In this document: positions 47,651 through 56,958 of the stretch, piece after piece
Layout: every line of letters starts with the position of its first letter
How positions within the stretch are numbered: the stretch's first letter is position 1
Assembly (NCBI RefSeq): GCF_016909125.1
Contig: NZ_JAFBFD010000003.1
Span: forward strand, 37,611 to 101,610
Source of the DNA: Enterococcus lemanii
GTDB taxonomy: Bacteria > Bacillota > Bacilli > Lactobacillales > Enterococcaceae
Direction of reading: 5' to 3'
Length of the DNA: 64,000 nucleotides
Notes under the pieces: generated by a model
What the model was told of the DNA's origin: nothing
What the model saw: the letters and a program-made list of their open reading frames with translations, nothing else
The model's database searches: none
Program-made: the position numbers and the translations under genes

Positions 47651-47759
47651 TTTGTTCCCTCCACTTATCTTCACTGCTTGTTATTATACGTTAAACCATT
47701 TGTTTCATGCAATCAAAAACTTCTACTTGCTTTTTTACTCGATTGTGATTACTATTAAA

Positions 47760-48000
47760 GAAGGATTTGGACTAGTAACAAAAAAATGTTTCCAGAAAGT
47801 TAAACCTTGGCTGCAAGTTTAATAACCTCTTTTTTTGTGAACCTACCAATGGTAATGATTGTCAAAAACAATCGGGTGAAGGCCCTTAGCGCTTTTCAAG
47901 TGGAGTGTGCCGCCAAAAACAGTGCGCACTCAAACAAGGTGGTACCGCGAAATTCAAACATTTCGTCCTTTTTTCAGTAAAAGGATGAAATGTTTTTTTA
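47760..48000 (+). promoter_or_regulatory. T-box leader of the prolyl-tRNA synthetase gene
   Basis: The T-box core AAGGTGGTACCGCG (47935-47949) is followed by a terminator with arms AACATTTCGTCCTTTT / AAAAGGATGAAATGTT and seven T. Upstream is stem-I-like sequence with GTGAACCTACC, in which CCT at 47842-47844 is a plausible proline specifier. The core is seen; the specifier is inference. Confidence 0.9.
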
Positions 48001-48025
48001 TTTTTTAAAGGAGGATTTTTATAAA

Positions 48026-49462
48026 ATGAGTGAACAAACAAACGATTTTACCCAGTGGTATTTGCAAACAGTCCAACAAGCGGAATTAATGTCTTATTCC
48101 CCAGTTCGTGGCTCAATCATTTTCAGACCCGATGGCTTTGAGTTATGGGAGCACATTCAAGAAGAATTCAACAAATTTTTACGTAGCGAAGGCATTCGTA
48201 ATGCGTATTTTCCAATGTTAATTCCTCAACACTTCTTTATGAAAGAAGCCGATCATATTGAAGGTTTTGCGCCTGAACTTCCTTGGGTTACTGAAGTTGG
48301 GAATGAAAAATTAGAAGAACCTTTAGCTTTACGTCCAACTTCTGAAACGATGATTGGGGCCGCTTTTTCTGATTGGATCAATTCGTACCGTGACTTACCG
48401 TATGAAATTAACCAATGGGCAAACGTGTTTCGTTGGGAAAAGAAAACTTTACCGTTTTTACGTACCTCTGAATTTTTATGGCAAGAAGGTCATACCGCAC
48501 ATGCCGATGAAACCGACGCTCGCCAGCGCACCATGCGTGTTTTAGATGAATATGCACGTCTTTGTGAAGAGTTTTTAGCAATTCCTGTCTACAAAGGACA
48601 AAAAACACCTTCTGAACGTTTTGCTGGGGCGGTTGATACGTATTCAATCGAAGCGATGATGAAAGATGGAAAGGCCGTTCAAGCAGGAACTTCTCATTAT
48701 ATGGGGACTAAATTTGCGGAAGCTTTTGATATTACTTACTTAAACAAAGAAAACAAACACACTTTGGTTCACACCACTTCTTGGGGTGTCTCTACTCGTC
48801 TGCTTGGTTCATTAATTATGACCCACGGCGATGAACAAGGACTTGTATTACCACCAACTGTTGCAGCGACCCAAGTGGTCTTAATGCCGGTTGGTCCTTG
48901 GAAAAAGAACCCTGCAATTTTAGAAAAATTAGAAGAAATTTTTGCGGAATTAAAAGCGCGTAACATCCGCGTGCGTCTCGATGATTCAGATAATTCACCA
49001 GGCTATAAATTTAATGAATGGGAATTAAAAGGCGCCTGTGTCCGCGTCGAGTGTGGCCCCCGTGATTTAGAAAATGGTCATGCAATGGTCAAAGTGCGTG
49101 ATTTAGCTGAAAAAGAAAAAGTTGATTTTGAAGGCCTGGTTGCTTATATTGAAGAACAATTAGCCGAAATGACACCACGCTTACTTGCTTCTGCTAAAGC
49201 TCGCAATAAAGAAAATGAGCACTTCGACATCAATACACTGGACGAATTAAAAGCACATATTGAAACATGTAAAGCAGAAAACAAACCAACGGGCTTCGTT
49301 TTAATCGGTTGGGATGGTACCGAAGAAACCGAAAGTAAAATCAAGGAAGAAACAGGTTTCACAACGCGGAATATTCCTTTTGAAGTACCGATGGAAAAAG
49401 CCACTGACCTAGTTAGCGGTAAACCAGCTAAACATACTTTATGGATCGCTCGTGCTTATTAA
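48026..49462 (+). CDS. proS: Prolyl-tRNA synthetase, short (archaeal/eukaryote-like) type
   Basis: 478-residue class II synthetase. It begins MSEQTNDFTQWYLQTVQQAEL and has RPDGFELWEHI, LRPTSETMIG and FRWEKKTLPFLRTSEFLWQEGHTAH as class II motifs 1 and 2, then the C-terminal domain ending TLWIARAY. It lacks the insertion editing domain that makes the usual bacterial ProRS about 570 residues. ATG 48026 follows AAAGGAGG. Some Firmicutes, such as Bacillus cereus, carry this type as a second, T-box regulated ProRS; whether a long-type copy exists elsewhere here is unknown. Confidence 0.93.
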   Translation: MSEQTNDFTQWYLQTVQQAELMSYSPVRGSIIFRPDGFELWEHIQEEFNKFLRSEGIRNAYFPMLIPQHFFMKEADHIEGFAPELPWVTEVGNEKLEEPLALRPTSETMIGAAFSDWINSYRDLPYEINQWANVFRWEKKTLPFLRTSEFLWQEGHTAHADETDARQRTMRVLDEYARLCEEFLAIPVYKGQKTPSERFAGAVDTYSIEAMMKDGKAVQAGTSHYMGTKFAEAFDITYLNKENKHTLVHTTSWGVSTRLLGSLIMTHGDEQGLVLPPTVAATQVVLMPVGPWKKNPAILEKLEEIFAELKARNIRVRLDDSDNSPGYKFNEWELKGACVRVECGPRDLENGHAMVKVRDLAEKEKVDFEGLVAYIEEQLAEMTPRLLASAKARNKENEHFDINTLDELKAHIETCKAENKPTGFVLIGWDGTEETESKIKEETGFTTRNIPFEVPMEKATDLVSGKPAKHTLWIARAY

Positions 49463-49465
49463 AAT

Positions 49466-49505
49466 TAAAAAATCGGTTGAAACGCGTTTGTTTCAACCGA
49501 TTTTT
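49466..49505. terminator. Bidirectional terminator between proS and lplA
   Basis: The arms AAAATCGGTTGAAAC / GTTTCAACCGATTTT with a 6-base loop, A-rich on the left and T-rich on the right, fit both converging genes. Confidence 0.9.
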
Positions 49506-49507
49506 CT

Positions 49508-50512
49508 TTATTCAATCAATTCTAAGAAATCTTCCACTGTAATATTCCCAAAATATTTCTTCAAATCAAGTTGCTCAACAACTTTGCGAATACTTTCTTT
49601 TTCATAACGCACCCCAATTAATTGATCTTCTACTACTTTGATTTCCCCTAAACCAAAGAAATCACCGAAAATTTTCAAGTCCGTAATCAGGCCATCTTCT
49701 ACATTTAATTTCATTTCAATTGAACCGATTGGGAAACGTTTACGACGTTCTAAAGCAAATTTGGGTGATTTGCCATAATTCCAATCCCAGTTGCCGTAAG
49801 TTTTAGCTGAAATTTCTTTGACTTTTTGCCAATCGGTATCACTTAATTCATAGGTGCGAATATCCGCAACATTTGCAACATTGGCAATTTTTAACAAAAT
49901 GGCTTCACGGAAAGCTTTTGTATCCATTGCTTGATAATCTGGTGCTAAGTAAGGTTTGATATTCGTTACGCGTGAGCGAATCGACTTAATTCCCTTTGAC
50001 TCAATTTTATCCGCTCGAACTTTTAAAGCGTTCACGACTTCATCCATTTTTGAATCAAATAAAATCGTACCATGAGCAAACATTCGTCCATTCGTCGCAT
50101 ACATCGCATTACCAGAAAATTTCTTGTCGTCAATCACTAAGTCATTGCGCCCTTTTAAGGTTGCTCCGGTTGCCCCAAGCTCATGGAGTGCTTGAATAAC
50201 TGGTTGTGTAAAACGGGCAAAATCACGGAAGGAATTACCATCATCTGGCATAATAAAACTAAAATTTAAATTGCCAAAATCATGATAAACGGCGCCACCC
50301 CCGCTTAAACGGCGAACAACGTGAATTTTATTTTTGTCTACATACTCTTGATTAATTTCTTCAATCGTATTTTGATTGCGCCCAATAATAATCGACGGTT
50401 CGTTAATATAAAAAAGTAAAATCGGTTCTTCGACTTTTAATTCTTGCAATAAAAAAGTTTCTAATGCTAAGTTCATTCGTGGATCATTCATTTCATTTGC
50501 TACATACAACAT
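49508..50512 (-). CDS. lplA: Lipoate--protein ligase
   Basis: 334-residue enzyme attaching lipoate to E2 and GcvH proteins. The LplA core is intact: IIIGRNQNTIEEIN, VVRRLSGGGAVYHDFGNLNFSF, LKGRNDLVIDDKKFSGNA with the catalytic lysine, HGTILFDS, plus a C-terminal accessory domain. It follows the MBL-fold gene by 12 nt and is probably co-transcribed. Confidence 0.93.
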   Translation of the reverse strand: MLYVANEMNDPRMNLALETFLLQELKVEEPILLFYINEPSIIIGRNQNTIEEINQEYVDKNKIHVVRRLSGGGAVYHDFGNLNFSFIMPDDGNSFRDFARFTQPVIQALHELGATGATLKGRNDLVIDDKKFSGNAMYATNGRMFAHGTILFDSKMDEVVNALKVRADKIESKGIKSIRSRVTNIKPYLAPDYQAMDTKAFREAILLKIANVANVADIRTYELSDTDWQKVKEISAKTYGNWDWNYGKSPKFALERRKRFPIGSIEMKLNVEDGLITDLKIFGDFFGLGEIKVVEDQLIGVRYEKESIRKVVEQLDLKKYFGNITVEDFLELIE

Positions 50513-50524
50513 CTAATTTTCCCC

Positions 50525-51265
50525 CTAAACGATAAATTCTTTGCCAACTTGCGCTAAACTGACTTTAATCTGCTCCCCTGCTGCAAGTTGTGCTTCTTCT
50601 TGTAATTGAGCTAAACTCCCTTGTTGTGGCAAGTGGGTCAAGACTAAATGTTTCACTTGTGCTTCTTTTGCTAGTTCGCCTGCTTCTTTTGAAGTAAAGT
50701 GAGCAAAATGGCGTTCATTGCCCGCAAATAAATAGGTGTCTGCTAAAAACAAATCTGCCTCTTTGGCAAAAGTTTTAAAATCAGCTAAATAACCCGAATC
50801 TCCCGTAAAAACAAAAACTTTCCCCGTCGACTTTTCCACAAAACGCATCGCATAACAAATAACAGGATGAATTGTTTTCATAAACGATATCGAAAACGGG
50901 CCGATTTCAAGCGTTTCTTCTGTCAAGTAGTCATACCCCTGTGAAACATTCGGCAAGGTTAATTTCGCAAACGCTGCTTGGTCTTGCCCGTGGCCATAAA
51001 TCGGCAAAATATTTCGTTCCTGCGTTTTAGGATATAATTGCCAATAATATTGCAACACACCCAAGTCGGCAATATGGTCATGATGGTAATGACTAATGAT
51101 TACCGCATCTAAAGCAAGCGGGTCTAGAACTTTTTCAAGTTGAATCAAAGTCGCACTGCCGGCATCTAATAATAAGTGAAACCCTTGTGCTTCAATTAAA
51201 AAACTCGTGGTCCCTTGGCCTTTATAAGGATACGCCCCAAGACAGCCTAAAGTTGTAATTTTCAT
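50525..51265 (-). CDS. MBL-fold metal hydrolase (RNase Z-like, YhfI type)
   Basis: 246-residue metallo-beta-lactamase fold protein with the metal motif SHYHHDHIADLG near residue 60, further ligands in MKTIHPVICYAMRF and FTGDSGY, and the C-terminal VLTHLPQQG. It resembles YhfI of Bacillus and the RNase Z subgroup, but lacks the long exosite arm of true tRNase Z. The substrate is unknown. It precedes lplA as in other Firmicutes. Confidence 0.85.
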   Translation of the reverse strand: MKITTLGCLGAYPYKGQGTTSFLIEAQGFHLLLDAGSATLIQLEKVLDPLALDAVIISHYHHDHIADLGVLQYYWQLYPKTQERNILPIYGHGQDQAAFAKLTLPNVSQGYDYLTEETLEIGPFSISFMKTIHPVICYAMRFVEKSTGKVFVFTGDSGYLADFKTFAKEADLFLADTYLFAGNERHFAHFTSKEAGELAKEAQVKHLVLTHLPQQGSLAQLQEEAQLAAGEQIKVSLAQVGKEFIV

Positions 51266-51354
51266 CTGTTATCCTCCTCATCTGTTTTTAATGGTATCAT
51301 ATTTTTGAAAATATGCGTATATAAAACCCCTGTTATCCAGATAAAAAACAGAAT

Positions 51355-51396
51355 AAAAAAAGCACCTGTTTTACTATAAGAGTAAAACAGGTGCAA
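51355..51396 (-). terminator. Terminator of the M42 aminopeptidase gene
   Basis: The arms GCACCTGTTTTACT / AGTAAAACAGGTGC with a short loop, then seven T on the minus strand. Confidence 0.92.
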
Positions 51397-51419
51397 GTAA
51401 AAGTATGCGCAAATTAAAA

Positions 51420-52505
51420 TTAGTAGCTCAGTAACTCTTTTACCGCCTCTGCATCTAAACGACGAACGACTTCTGTTACTAATTTTACGGTATTCAAATA
51501 GTCATCTTCATGAATCACTGACGTATGAGAGTGTAAATAGCGAACAGGCACCGTAATGGCAATTGAAGGCACTCCATTACGAGTTAAGTGCATCATCCCT
51601 GCATCCGTCCCACCACCTGCGATAACGGTGTATTGGAAAGGAATTTCTAATTCTTCGGCGACATTTGTGACAAAATTTAATAATTTTTTGTGTGGAATCA
51701 TTGACGCATCAAAAATTAAAACTTGTGGCCCTTTGCCTAAAACAGAATCTGCTTCTTTAGGTGTCATGCCTGGTGTATCGCCAGCAGTACCCGTATCTAA
51801 AGCAATCGCGATATCAGGATTCACTAAGTGCGTGCTTGTTCTTGCCCCACGTAAGCCAACTTCTTCCATCACATCACTACCAGCAAATAAACAGTTATCA
51901 TGGCCTTCTTTGGCTAAGTTTTCTAAGACACGTAAAGAAACAGCAGTCCCGACACGGTTATCCCAAGCTTTCGCTAAAAGGAATTTGCTATCATTCATGC
52001 GTTTGTATTCAATATAAGGCGTGATCATATCGCCTGGACGAATGCCCCAGCCTTTTGCTTCTTCTTCACTTGTCGCACCAATATCAATAAACATCTCTTT
52101 CACATCATAAGGTTTATTACGTGCTTCTTGGGTTAAAACATGGGGTGGTTTTGAACCAATCACACCATGAATGATTTTACCCGCTTGCGTTTTAATTTCA
52201 ACTTGTTGAGCTAACATCACTTGGCCCCACCAGCCGCCTAAAGTTTGAAATTCAATAAAGCCTTTTTCAGTAATTTTAGTGACCATAAAGCCCACTTCAT
52301 CCATGTGCCCACAAATAAAGATTTTAGGTCCGCCACCTGAACCTGAATGTTTGGCAATGACACTACCTAAGCCATCAAAGAAAATATCTTCGGCGTATTC
52401 TTTGGCATAATTTTTAAAAACTTCACGAACTTCTTCTTCATTTCCTGGAACGCCTCGAGCTGAAGTTAAGTCGATGAGAAGTTGTTCTTCTTTTTTATCT
52501 AACAT
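51420..52505 (-). CDS. pepA: M42-family metallopeptidase (glutamyl aminopeptidase type)
   Basis: 361-residue cytoplasmic di-zinc aminopeptidase. Metal ligands are visible in ICGHMDEVGFMV, AKAWDNRVGTAV, DVMEEVGLRGA and ALDTGTAGDTPG, and the late His in VRYLHSHTSVIH. Lactic acid bacteria call this PepA, which removes N-terminal Glu/Asp; related proteins were named endoglucanase in error. A promoter with TGTTATAAT lies 37 bases upstream. Confidence 0.9.
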   Translation of the reverse strand: MLDKKEEQLLIDLTSARGVPGNEEEVREVFKNYAKEYAEDIFFDGLGSVIAKHSGSGGGPKIFICGHMDEVGFMVTKITEKGFIEFQTLGGWWGQVMLAQQVEIKTQAGKIIHGVIGSKPPHVLTQEARNKPYDVKEMFIDIGATSEEEAKGWGIRPGDMITPYIEYKRMNDSKFLLAKAWDNRVGTAVSLRVLENLAKEGHDNCLFAGSDVMEEVGLRGARTSTHLVNPDIAIALDTGTAGDTPGMTPKEADSVLGKGPQVLIFDASMIPHKKLLNFVTNVAEELEIPFQYTVIAGGGTDAGMMHLTRNGVPSIAITVPVRYLHSHTSVIHEDDYLNTVKLVTEVVRRLDAEAVKELLSY

Positions 52506-52541
52506 ATCGTTTACACTCCTTTAGTTTTTGAATCCGTTTTA

Positions 52542-52550
52542 ATTATAACA
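52542..52550 (-). promoter_or_regulatory. Extended -10 of the pepA promoter
   Basis: On the minus strand TGTTATAAT (TATAAT at 52542-52547) with TTCTAA 17 bases upstream as weak -35. Confidence 0.6.
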
Positions 52551-52724
52551 TGACTAATCTTAATTAGAATGCTTTTTTGAAATCTATTTCAATCCTCGAC
52601 CAAAAAACAAACGATATAAAAAAATATATATACAAAAAAATATTTTTTATGCAACTTGTGCACCTTAAAACAAAGGATAAACCTTTATTCCACTTGTTTT
52701 CTTCGTTTTTCACAAAATGAATAA

Positions 52725-52782
52725 ACACTACATATAGTGTTTCAAACAATTATATTTTGATTACAAACACAATATATAGGTT
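52725..52782 (+). promoter_or_regulatory. Pair of NrdR boxes upstream of nrdD
   Basis: ACACTACATATAGTGT (52725-52740) and ACACAATATATAGGTT (52767-52782) match the NrdR-box consensus ACACWATATATAGTGT. They are 42 bp apart from start to start, four helical turns. The second reaches into the -35 of the nrdD promoter, consistent with repression. The sequence between pepA and the first box is plain AT-rich with nothing else seen. Confidence 0.92.
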
Positions 52783-52809
52783 GAATCCCATCTTATTTTC
52801 TATTATGAT
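52781..52809 (+). promoter_or_regulatory. Promoter of nrdDG
   Basis: TTGAAT (52781-52786) and TATGAT (52804-52809), 17 bases apart, about 30 bases before the start codon. Confidence 0.83.
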
Positions 52810-52839
52810 ATAGAAGTAGAAATTAAAGGAGTGATCGAA

Positions 52840-55032
52840 ATGATGTATGTTAAGAGAAAAGGTGAACAGTTCGTTTCTCTACAACCTAGTTTAGAAAGTA
52901 TGAAAATTATCAAACGTGATGGTCGTTTAGTCGATTTTGATGATCAAAAGATCTATGACGCTTTAGTGAAAGCTAAAAAACAAGTCAGTGGCGAACTTTC
53001 TCCCCTTGATCACGAACATATTTTAAATATTGTTGAAAAAGTTGATTCAGAAATTGCCGAACGCTTCCATAGCAATATTAAAATTTACGAGATTCAAAAT
53101 ATTGTCGAACATATTTTACTAGAAAACAGTGAGTATGCACTTGCTGAACAATACATTAACTATCGGACTCGTCGCGATTTTGAACGTAGTAAAGCGACCG
53201 ATATTAACTTTACCATTAATAAATTAATGAACAAAGACCAACAAGTGATTAACGAGAACGCCAATAAAGACAGTGATGTTTTTAACACACAGCGCGATTT
53301 AACGGCAGGGATTGTCGGAAAATCAATTGGTTTAAAATTATTACCACCACACGTTGCCAACGCGCATCAAAAAGGTGATATCCACTACCACGACTTGGAT
53401 TACCATCCTTATGCGCCAATGACGAATTGCTGCTTGATTGATTTTAATAGCATGTTAAACCATGGCTTTAAGATTGGGAACGCTGAAGTCGAGTCACCAA
53501 AATCGATTCAAACAGCAACTGCTCAAATTTCACAGATTATCGCAAACGTTGCTTCTAGTCAATATGGCGGTTGCTCGGCTGATCGGATTGATGAATTATT
53601 AGCTCCTTTTGCCAAATTAAATTATGAAAAACATTTAGAAGATGCCAAAGAATGGATTGACGGGGAAGACCGCCAAGAAGCTTACGCAAAAATGAAAACA
53701 CAAAAAGATATTTATGATGCGATGCAAAGCTTAGAATATGAAATCAATACACTCTTTACTTCAAATGGCCAAACCCCATTTACTTCTTTAGGTTTTGGTT
53801 TAGGTACAAATTGGTTTGAGCGAGAAATTCAACGGGCCATTTTAAAAAATCGCATTAAAGGGTTAGGTAAAGAAGGCCGGACAGCGATTTTCCCTAAACT
53901 GATTTTCTCAATGAAACGCGGTGTCAATGCCAATCCAGAAGATCCAAACTACGACATCAAACAACTAGCATTAGAATGTGCCACGAAACGGATGTATCCA
54001 GATATTTTGAACTACGATAAAACGGTTGAAATCACTGGTAGCTTTAAAGTACCAATGGGTTGTCGCTCTTTCTTACAAGGTTGGAAAGATGAAAATGGCG
54101 AAGAAGTTAACGTTGGACGAATGAACTTAGGCGTTGTAACTTTAAACCTACCAAGAATTGCTCTAGAAGCAAATGGTGACTTTGATAAGTTTTGGAGTAT
54201 TTTAGAAGAACGTTTAGGCATTATGAAAGATGCGCTCGTTTTCCGAATTAATCGTTGTAAAGAAGCTTCCCCAGCGAACGCTCCGATTTTATATATGTAT
54301 GGCGCTTTTGGTAACCGTCTAAAACGAAACGAATCCGTCGATGCCTTGTTTAAAAATCGCCGCGCTACTGTTTCTTTAGGTTATATCGGCCTTTATGAAG
54401 TGGCTGCCGCCTTTTATGGTGGGGCTTGGGAAAACGATCAAACAGCCAAAGACTTTACTTTAGCCATCTTAAAAACATTAAAAGCGCATGCCGATGACTG
54501 GGCAAATGAATATGGCTACCACTTTAGCGTTTATTCGACACCAAGTGAAAGCTTAACCGATCGTTTTTGCCGTTTAGACACCGAAAAATTTGGTGAAGTA
54601 GAAAATATCACTGACAAAGACTACTATACAAATAGTTTCCATTACGATGTACGTAAAAATCCTTCACCGTTTGAGAAACTTGATTTCGAAAAAGATTACC
54701 CCCAATATACAGGTGGCGGATTTATTCATTACTGTGAATACCCTGTTTTACAACAAAATCCGAAAGCTTTAGAAGCGGTCTGGGACTACTCTTACGATCG
54801 TATTGGTTATTTAGGGACAAATACCCCAATTGATCACTGCTATGAATGTGGTTATGAAGGTGACTTTCATCCAACTGAACGCGGCTTTGAATGCCCGCAA
54901 TGTGGTAACCGAGATCCAAAAACTTGTGACGTTGTAAAAAGAACTTGTGGCTACTTAGGGAATCCCCAAGCACGTCCAATGGTCCATGGTCGCCACAAAG
55001 AAATTTCTGCTCGCGTAAAACATATGAAATAA
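52840..55032 (+). CDS. nrdD: Anaerobic ribonucleoside-triphosphate reductase
   Basis: 730-residue class III reductase making dNTPs without oxygen. An N-terminal ATP-cone (IIKRDGRLVDFDDQKIYDAL) is followed by the glycyl-radical barrel. A zinc site (CYECGYEGDFHPTERGFECP, then CGNRD) and the glycyl-radical loop RTCGYLGNPQARP follow near the C-terminus. The start is ATG 52840 with AGGAG eight bases ahead; the frame opens at a GTG overlapping that site. Activated by NrdG. Confidence 0.96.
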   Translation: MMYVKRKGEQFVSLQPSLESMKIIKRDGRLVDFDDQKIYDALVKAKKQVSGELSPLDHEHILNIVEKVDSEIAERFHSNIKIYEIQNIVEHILLENSEYALAEQYINYRTRRDFERSKATDINFTINKLMNKDQQVINENANKDSDVFNTQRDLTAGIVGKSIGLKLLPPHVANAHQKGDIHYHDLDYHPYAPMTNCCLIDFNSMLNHGFKIGNAEVESPKSIQTATAQISQIIANVASSQYGGCSADRIDELLAPFAKLNYEKHLEDAKEWIDGEDRQEAYAKMKTQKDIYDAMQSLEYEINTLFTSNGQTPFTSLGFGLGTNWFEREIQRAILKNRIKGLGKEGRTAIFPKLIFSMKRGVNANPEDPNYDIKQLALECATKRMYPDILNYDKTVEITGSFKVPMGCRSFLQGWKDENGEEVNVGRMNLGVVTLNLPRIALEANGDFDKFWSILEERLGIMKDALVFRINRCKEASPANAPILYMYGAFGNRLKRNESVDALFKNRRATVSLGYIGLYEVAAAFYGGAWENDQTAKDFTLAILKTLKAHADDWANEYGYHFSVYSTPSESLTDRFCRLDTEKFGEVENITDKDYYTNSFHYDVRKNPSPFEKLDFEKDYPQYTGGGFIHYCEYPVLQQNPKALEAVWDYSYDRIGYLGTNTPIDHCYECGYEGDFHPTERGFECPQCGNRDPKTCDVVKRTCGYLGNPQARPMVHGRHKEISARVKHMK

Positions 55033-55059
55033 TACTAAATAGGAAGGAGTCTAATTTTT

Positions 55060-55662
55060 GTGAGAAATCCAAAACCACAAGAATGGTTGGCGCAAGAACT
55101 AAGTCAACAATATATCGCCGATTACAAAACATATAATTTTGTCGATGGTGAGGGCGTTCGCAATAGTCTGTATGTCAGTGGTTGCCTCTTTGCTTGTGAG
55201 GGTTGTTTTAACAAAGCCGTACAAAACTTTCGTTACGGTACCCCTTTTACAAAAGAATTGGAAGATCAAATCATTGCAGACCTAGCCCCTTCTTATGTCC
55301 AAGGTTTAACTTTACTAGGAGGCGAACCTTTCTTAAATACACAAGTTTGTTTAGCCGTTGTTCGCCGCGTACGCGAAGTTTATGGCCATACAAAAGATAT
55401 TTGGAGTTGGTCAGGCTATACTTTTGAAGAGTTATTACTAGAAACGCCAGATAAATTAGAATTGCTCGCTTCTTTAGATGTACTTGTCGACGGCCGTTTT
55501 GAATTAACTAAAAAAGACTTAAATTTACAATTTCGCGGTAGTAGTAACCAACGCATTTTAGATGTCCCGAAATCTTTAGCTGCAAATTCTGCGGTGATTT
55601 GGGAAAAATGCCTCGATGCAACTCAGTCTTATGAACAAATAAATAAAAGTGCTTTAATTTAA
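55060..55662 (+). CDS. nrdG: Anaerobic ribonucleotide reductase activating enzyme
   Basis: 200-residue radical-SAM protein that generates the glycyl radical on NrdD. The iron-sulfur cysteines are in CLFACEGCFN (CX3CX2C, near residue 42), and TLLGGEPF is the SAM-binding GGE motif. The start is GTG 55060 with AAGGAG ten bases ahead. In one operon with nrdD, 27 nt apart. Confidence 0.95.
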   Translation: MRNPKPQEWLAQELSQQYIADYKTYNFVDGEGVRNSLYVSGCLFACEGCFNKAVQNFRYGTPFTKELEDQIIADLAPSYVQGLTLLGGEPFLNTQVCLAVVRRVREVYGHTKDIWSWSGYTFEELLLETPDKLELLASLDVLVDGRFELTKKDLNLQFRGSSNQRILDVPKSLAANSAVIWEKCLDATQSYEQINKSALI

Positions 55663-55667
55663 GCGTT

Positions 55668-55727
55668 AAAAAAATAACGAACACAAAGAACCCCCAATCG
55701 GGTGGCTTTTGTGTTCGTTATTTTTTC
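55668..55727. terminator. Bidirectional terminator between nrdG and dinB
   Basis: A long inverted repeat (AAATAACGAACACAAA ... TTTGTGTTCGTTATTT, with a GC-rich CCCCC/GGGTGG tip) is followed by T residues on either strand. It covers the last codons of dinB. Confidence 0.9.
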
Positions 55728-56833
55728 TCCCATAAAGGTAAGACAATATTTTCATAACTTAATGGAACTAAATTCGTCAAAGTAATGCCCAGTAAACGGA
55801 TGCCTTTTTCAATCCCCACCGTTTCCTCCCAAATCAAACTTGCTTGAGAAAAAATAGCTTCTTTTTCTTTAATGTATTCTAACAAAGTCATTCGTCTTGT
55901 AAATGTCGTAAAATCTTCATAACGAACTTTTAGGACAATCGTTTGGCCATGTTTTTGGTGCTTAGCTAAGGCCATACTCACTTCTTCAGCAAGTTGTCGT
56001 AAATGACGTAAGACTTCTGTTTCTGTCATTAAAGGCGTGCGATACGTTTGTTCTTTACCAATTGATTTGCGTTCGCGGGTCACGCAAACTGGCGCATTAT
56101 GAACCCCGCGCACCTTTCGGTAAAGAGAATAGCCCATTTTACCGAAGCGTTGAATTAATTCCATCTCTGACCTTTCAGCTAAATCTGCACCCGTAAAAAT
56201 ACCGATTTCATGCATTTTTGGTGTCGTTTTCTTCCCGACACCATGGAACTTTTCAATTGGCAATTGATGCAAAAAAGTTTGAGCATTTTCTGGTGTCACA
56301 ACCGTCAATCCACGTGGTTTTTGAAAATCAGACGCTAATTTAGCTAAAAATTTATTATAAGAAACCCCTGCTGAACAAGTTAAATGTAACTCTTGCCAAA
56401 TATCATATTGAATAAGTTTGGCAATTTTGATGGCTGACTTACTACCAATTTTATTTTCGGTCACATCTAGATAGGCTTCATCAATAGATACAGGCTCCAC
56501 GATATCTGTATAACGATGAAAAATTTGGCGAACTTGTTGCGAAACAGTGCGGTATTTTTCATAATTTCCTGGAATAAAAACAGCATTCGGGCATAATTCA
56601 TAAGCTTTTTGGGCACTCATTGCGGAGTGAATCCCGTATTTTCGAGCAATATAATTCGCGGTTGTCACAACGCCTTTTCCCTTTGTTTCATTCGGATGGC
56701 GAGCAATCACCAGTGGCTGACTCGCTAACGCTGGCTGGTCGCGCTCTTCGACTGCTGCAAAAAAAGCATCCATATCAATATGAATAATTTTACGTGATAA
56801 ATCATTTTTTAATGGAAAAACTAACTCAGACAA
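55718..56833 (-). CDS. dinB: DNA polymerase IV (Y-family translesion polymerase)
   Basis: 371-residue error-prone polymerase. Catalytic carboxylates are in [15 protein letters not shown] and [13 protein letters not shown], with helix-hairpin-helix [13 protein letters not shown] and the little-finger domain behind. The C-terminus [14 protein letters not shown] contains a putative beta-clamp motif. The start is set to TTG 56833, eight bases after AGGGG, just inside the SOS promoter; the longer frame starts upstream of the -10. Confidence 0.93.
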   Translation of the reverse strand: MSELVFPLKNDLSRKIIHIDMDAFFAAVEERDQPALASQPLVIARHPNETKGKGVVTTANYIARKYGIHSAMSAQKAYELCPNAVFIPGNYEKYRTVSQQVRQIFHRYTDIVEPVSIDEAYLDVTENKIGSKSAIKIAKLIQYDIWQELHLTCSAGVSYNKFLAKLASDFQKPRGLTVVTPENAQTFLHQLPIEKFHGVGKKTTPKMHEIGIFTGADLAERSEMELIQRFGKMGYSLYRKVRGVHNAPVCVTRERKSIGKEQTYRTPLMTETEVLRHLRQLAEEVSMALAKHQKHGQTIVLKVRYEDFTTFTRRMTLLEYIKEKEAIFSQASLIWEETVGIEKGIRLLGITLTNLVPLSYENIVLPLWEKK

Positions 56834-56851
56834 ATCGCTCACCCCTATCTC

Positions 56852-56881
56852 ATTATAAGGCAAACGTGCGTTCGAAAGCAA
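56852..56881 (-). promoter_or_regulatory. SOS-controlled promoter of dinB (LexA/DinR box)
   Basis: On the minus strand CGAACGCACGTTTG (56861-56874) matches the Gram-positive SOS box CGAAC-RNRY-GTTYG perfectly. It lies in the 18-base spacer between TTGCTT (56876-56881) and TATAAT (56852-56857), so LexA would block the promoter. Confidence 0.93.
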
Positions 56882-56914
56882 ATGTTTAAACGAATTTCAA
56901 ATTATAGACAAAAA

Positions 56915-56955
56915 AAGCAATCGCCTGTTTTTTATCACTAGCGACTGCCAAAAAA
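56915..56955 (-). terminator. Terminator downstream of rsmI
   Basis: On the minus strand GCAGTCGC pairs with GCGATTGC across a 15-base loop, followed by seven T. Confidence 0.8.
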
Positions 56956-56958
56956 ATT

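Noticed and set aside
52564..52749. 61-residue minus-strand frame upstream of nrdD
   Set aside because: It overlaps the first NrdR box, is AT-rich, and has no ribosome binding site.
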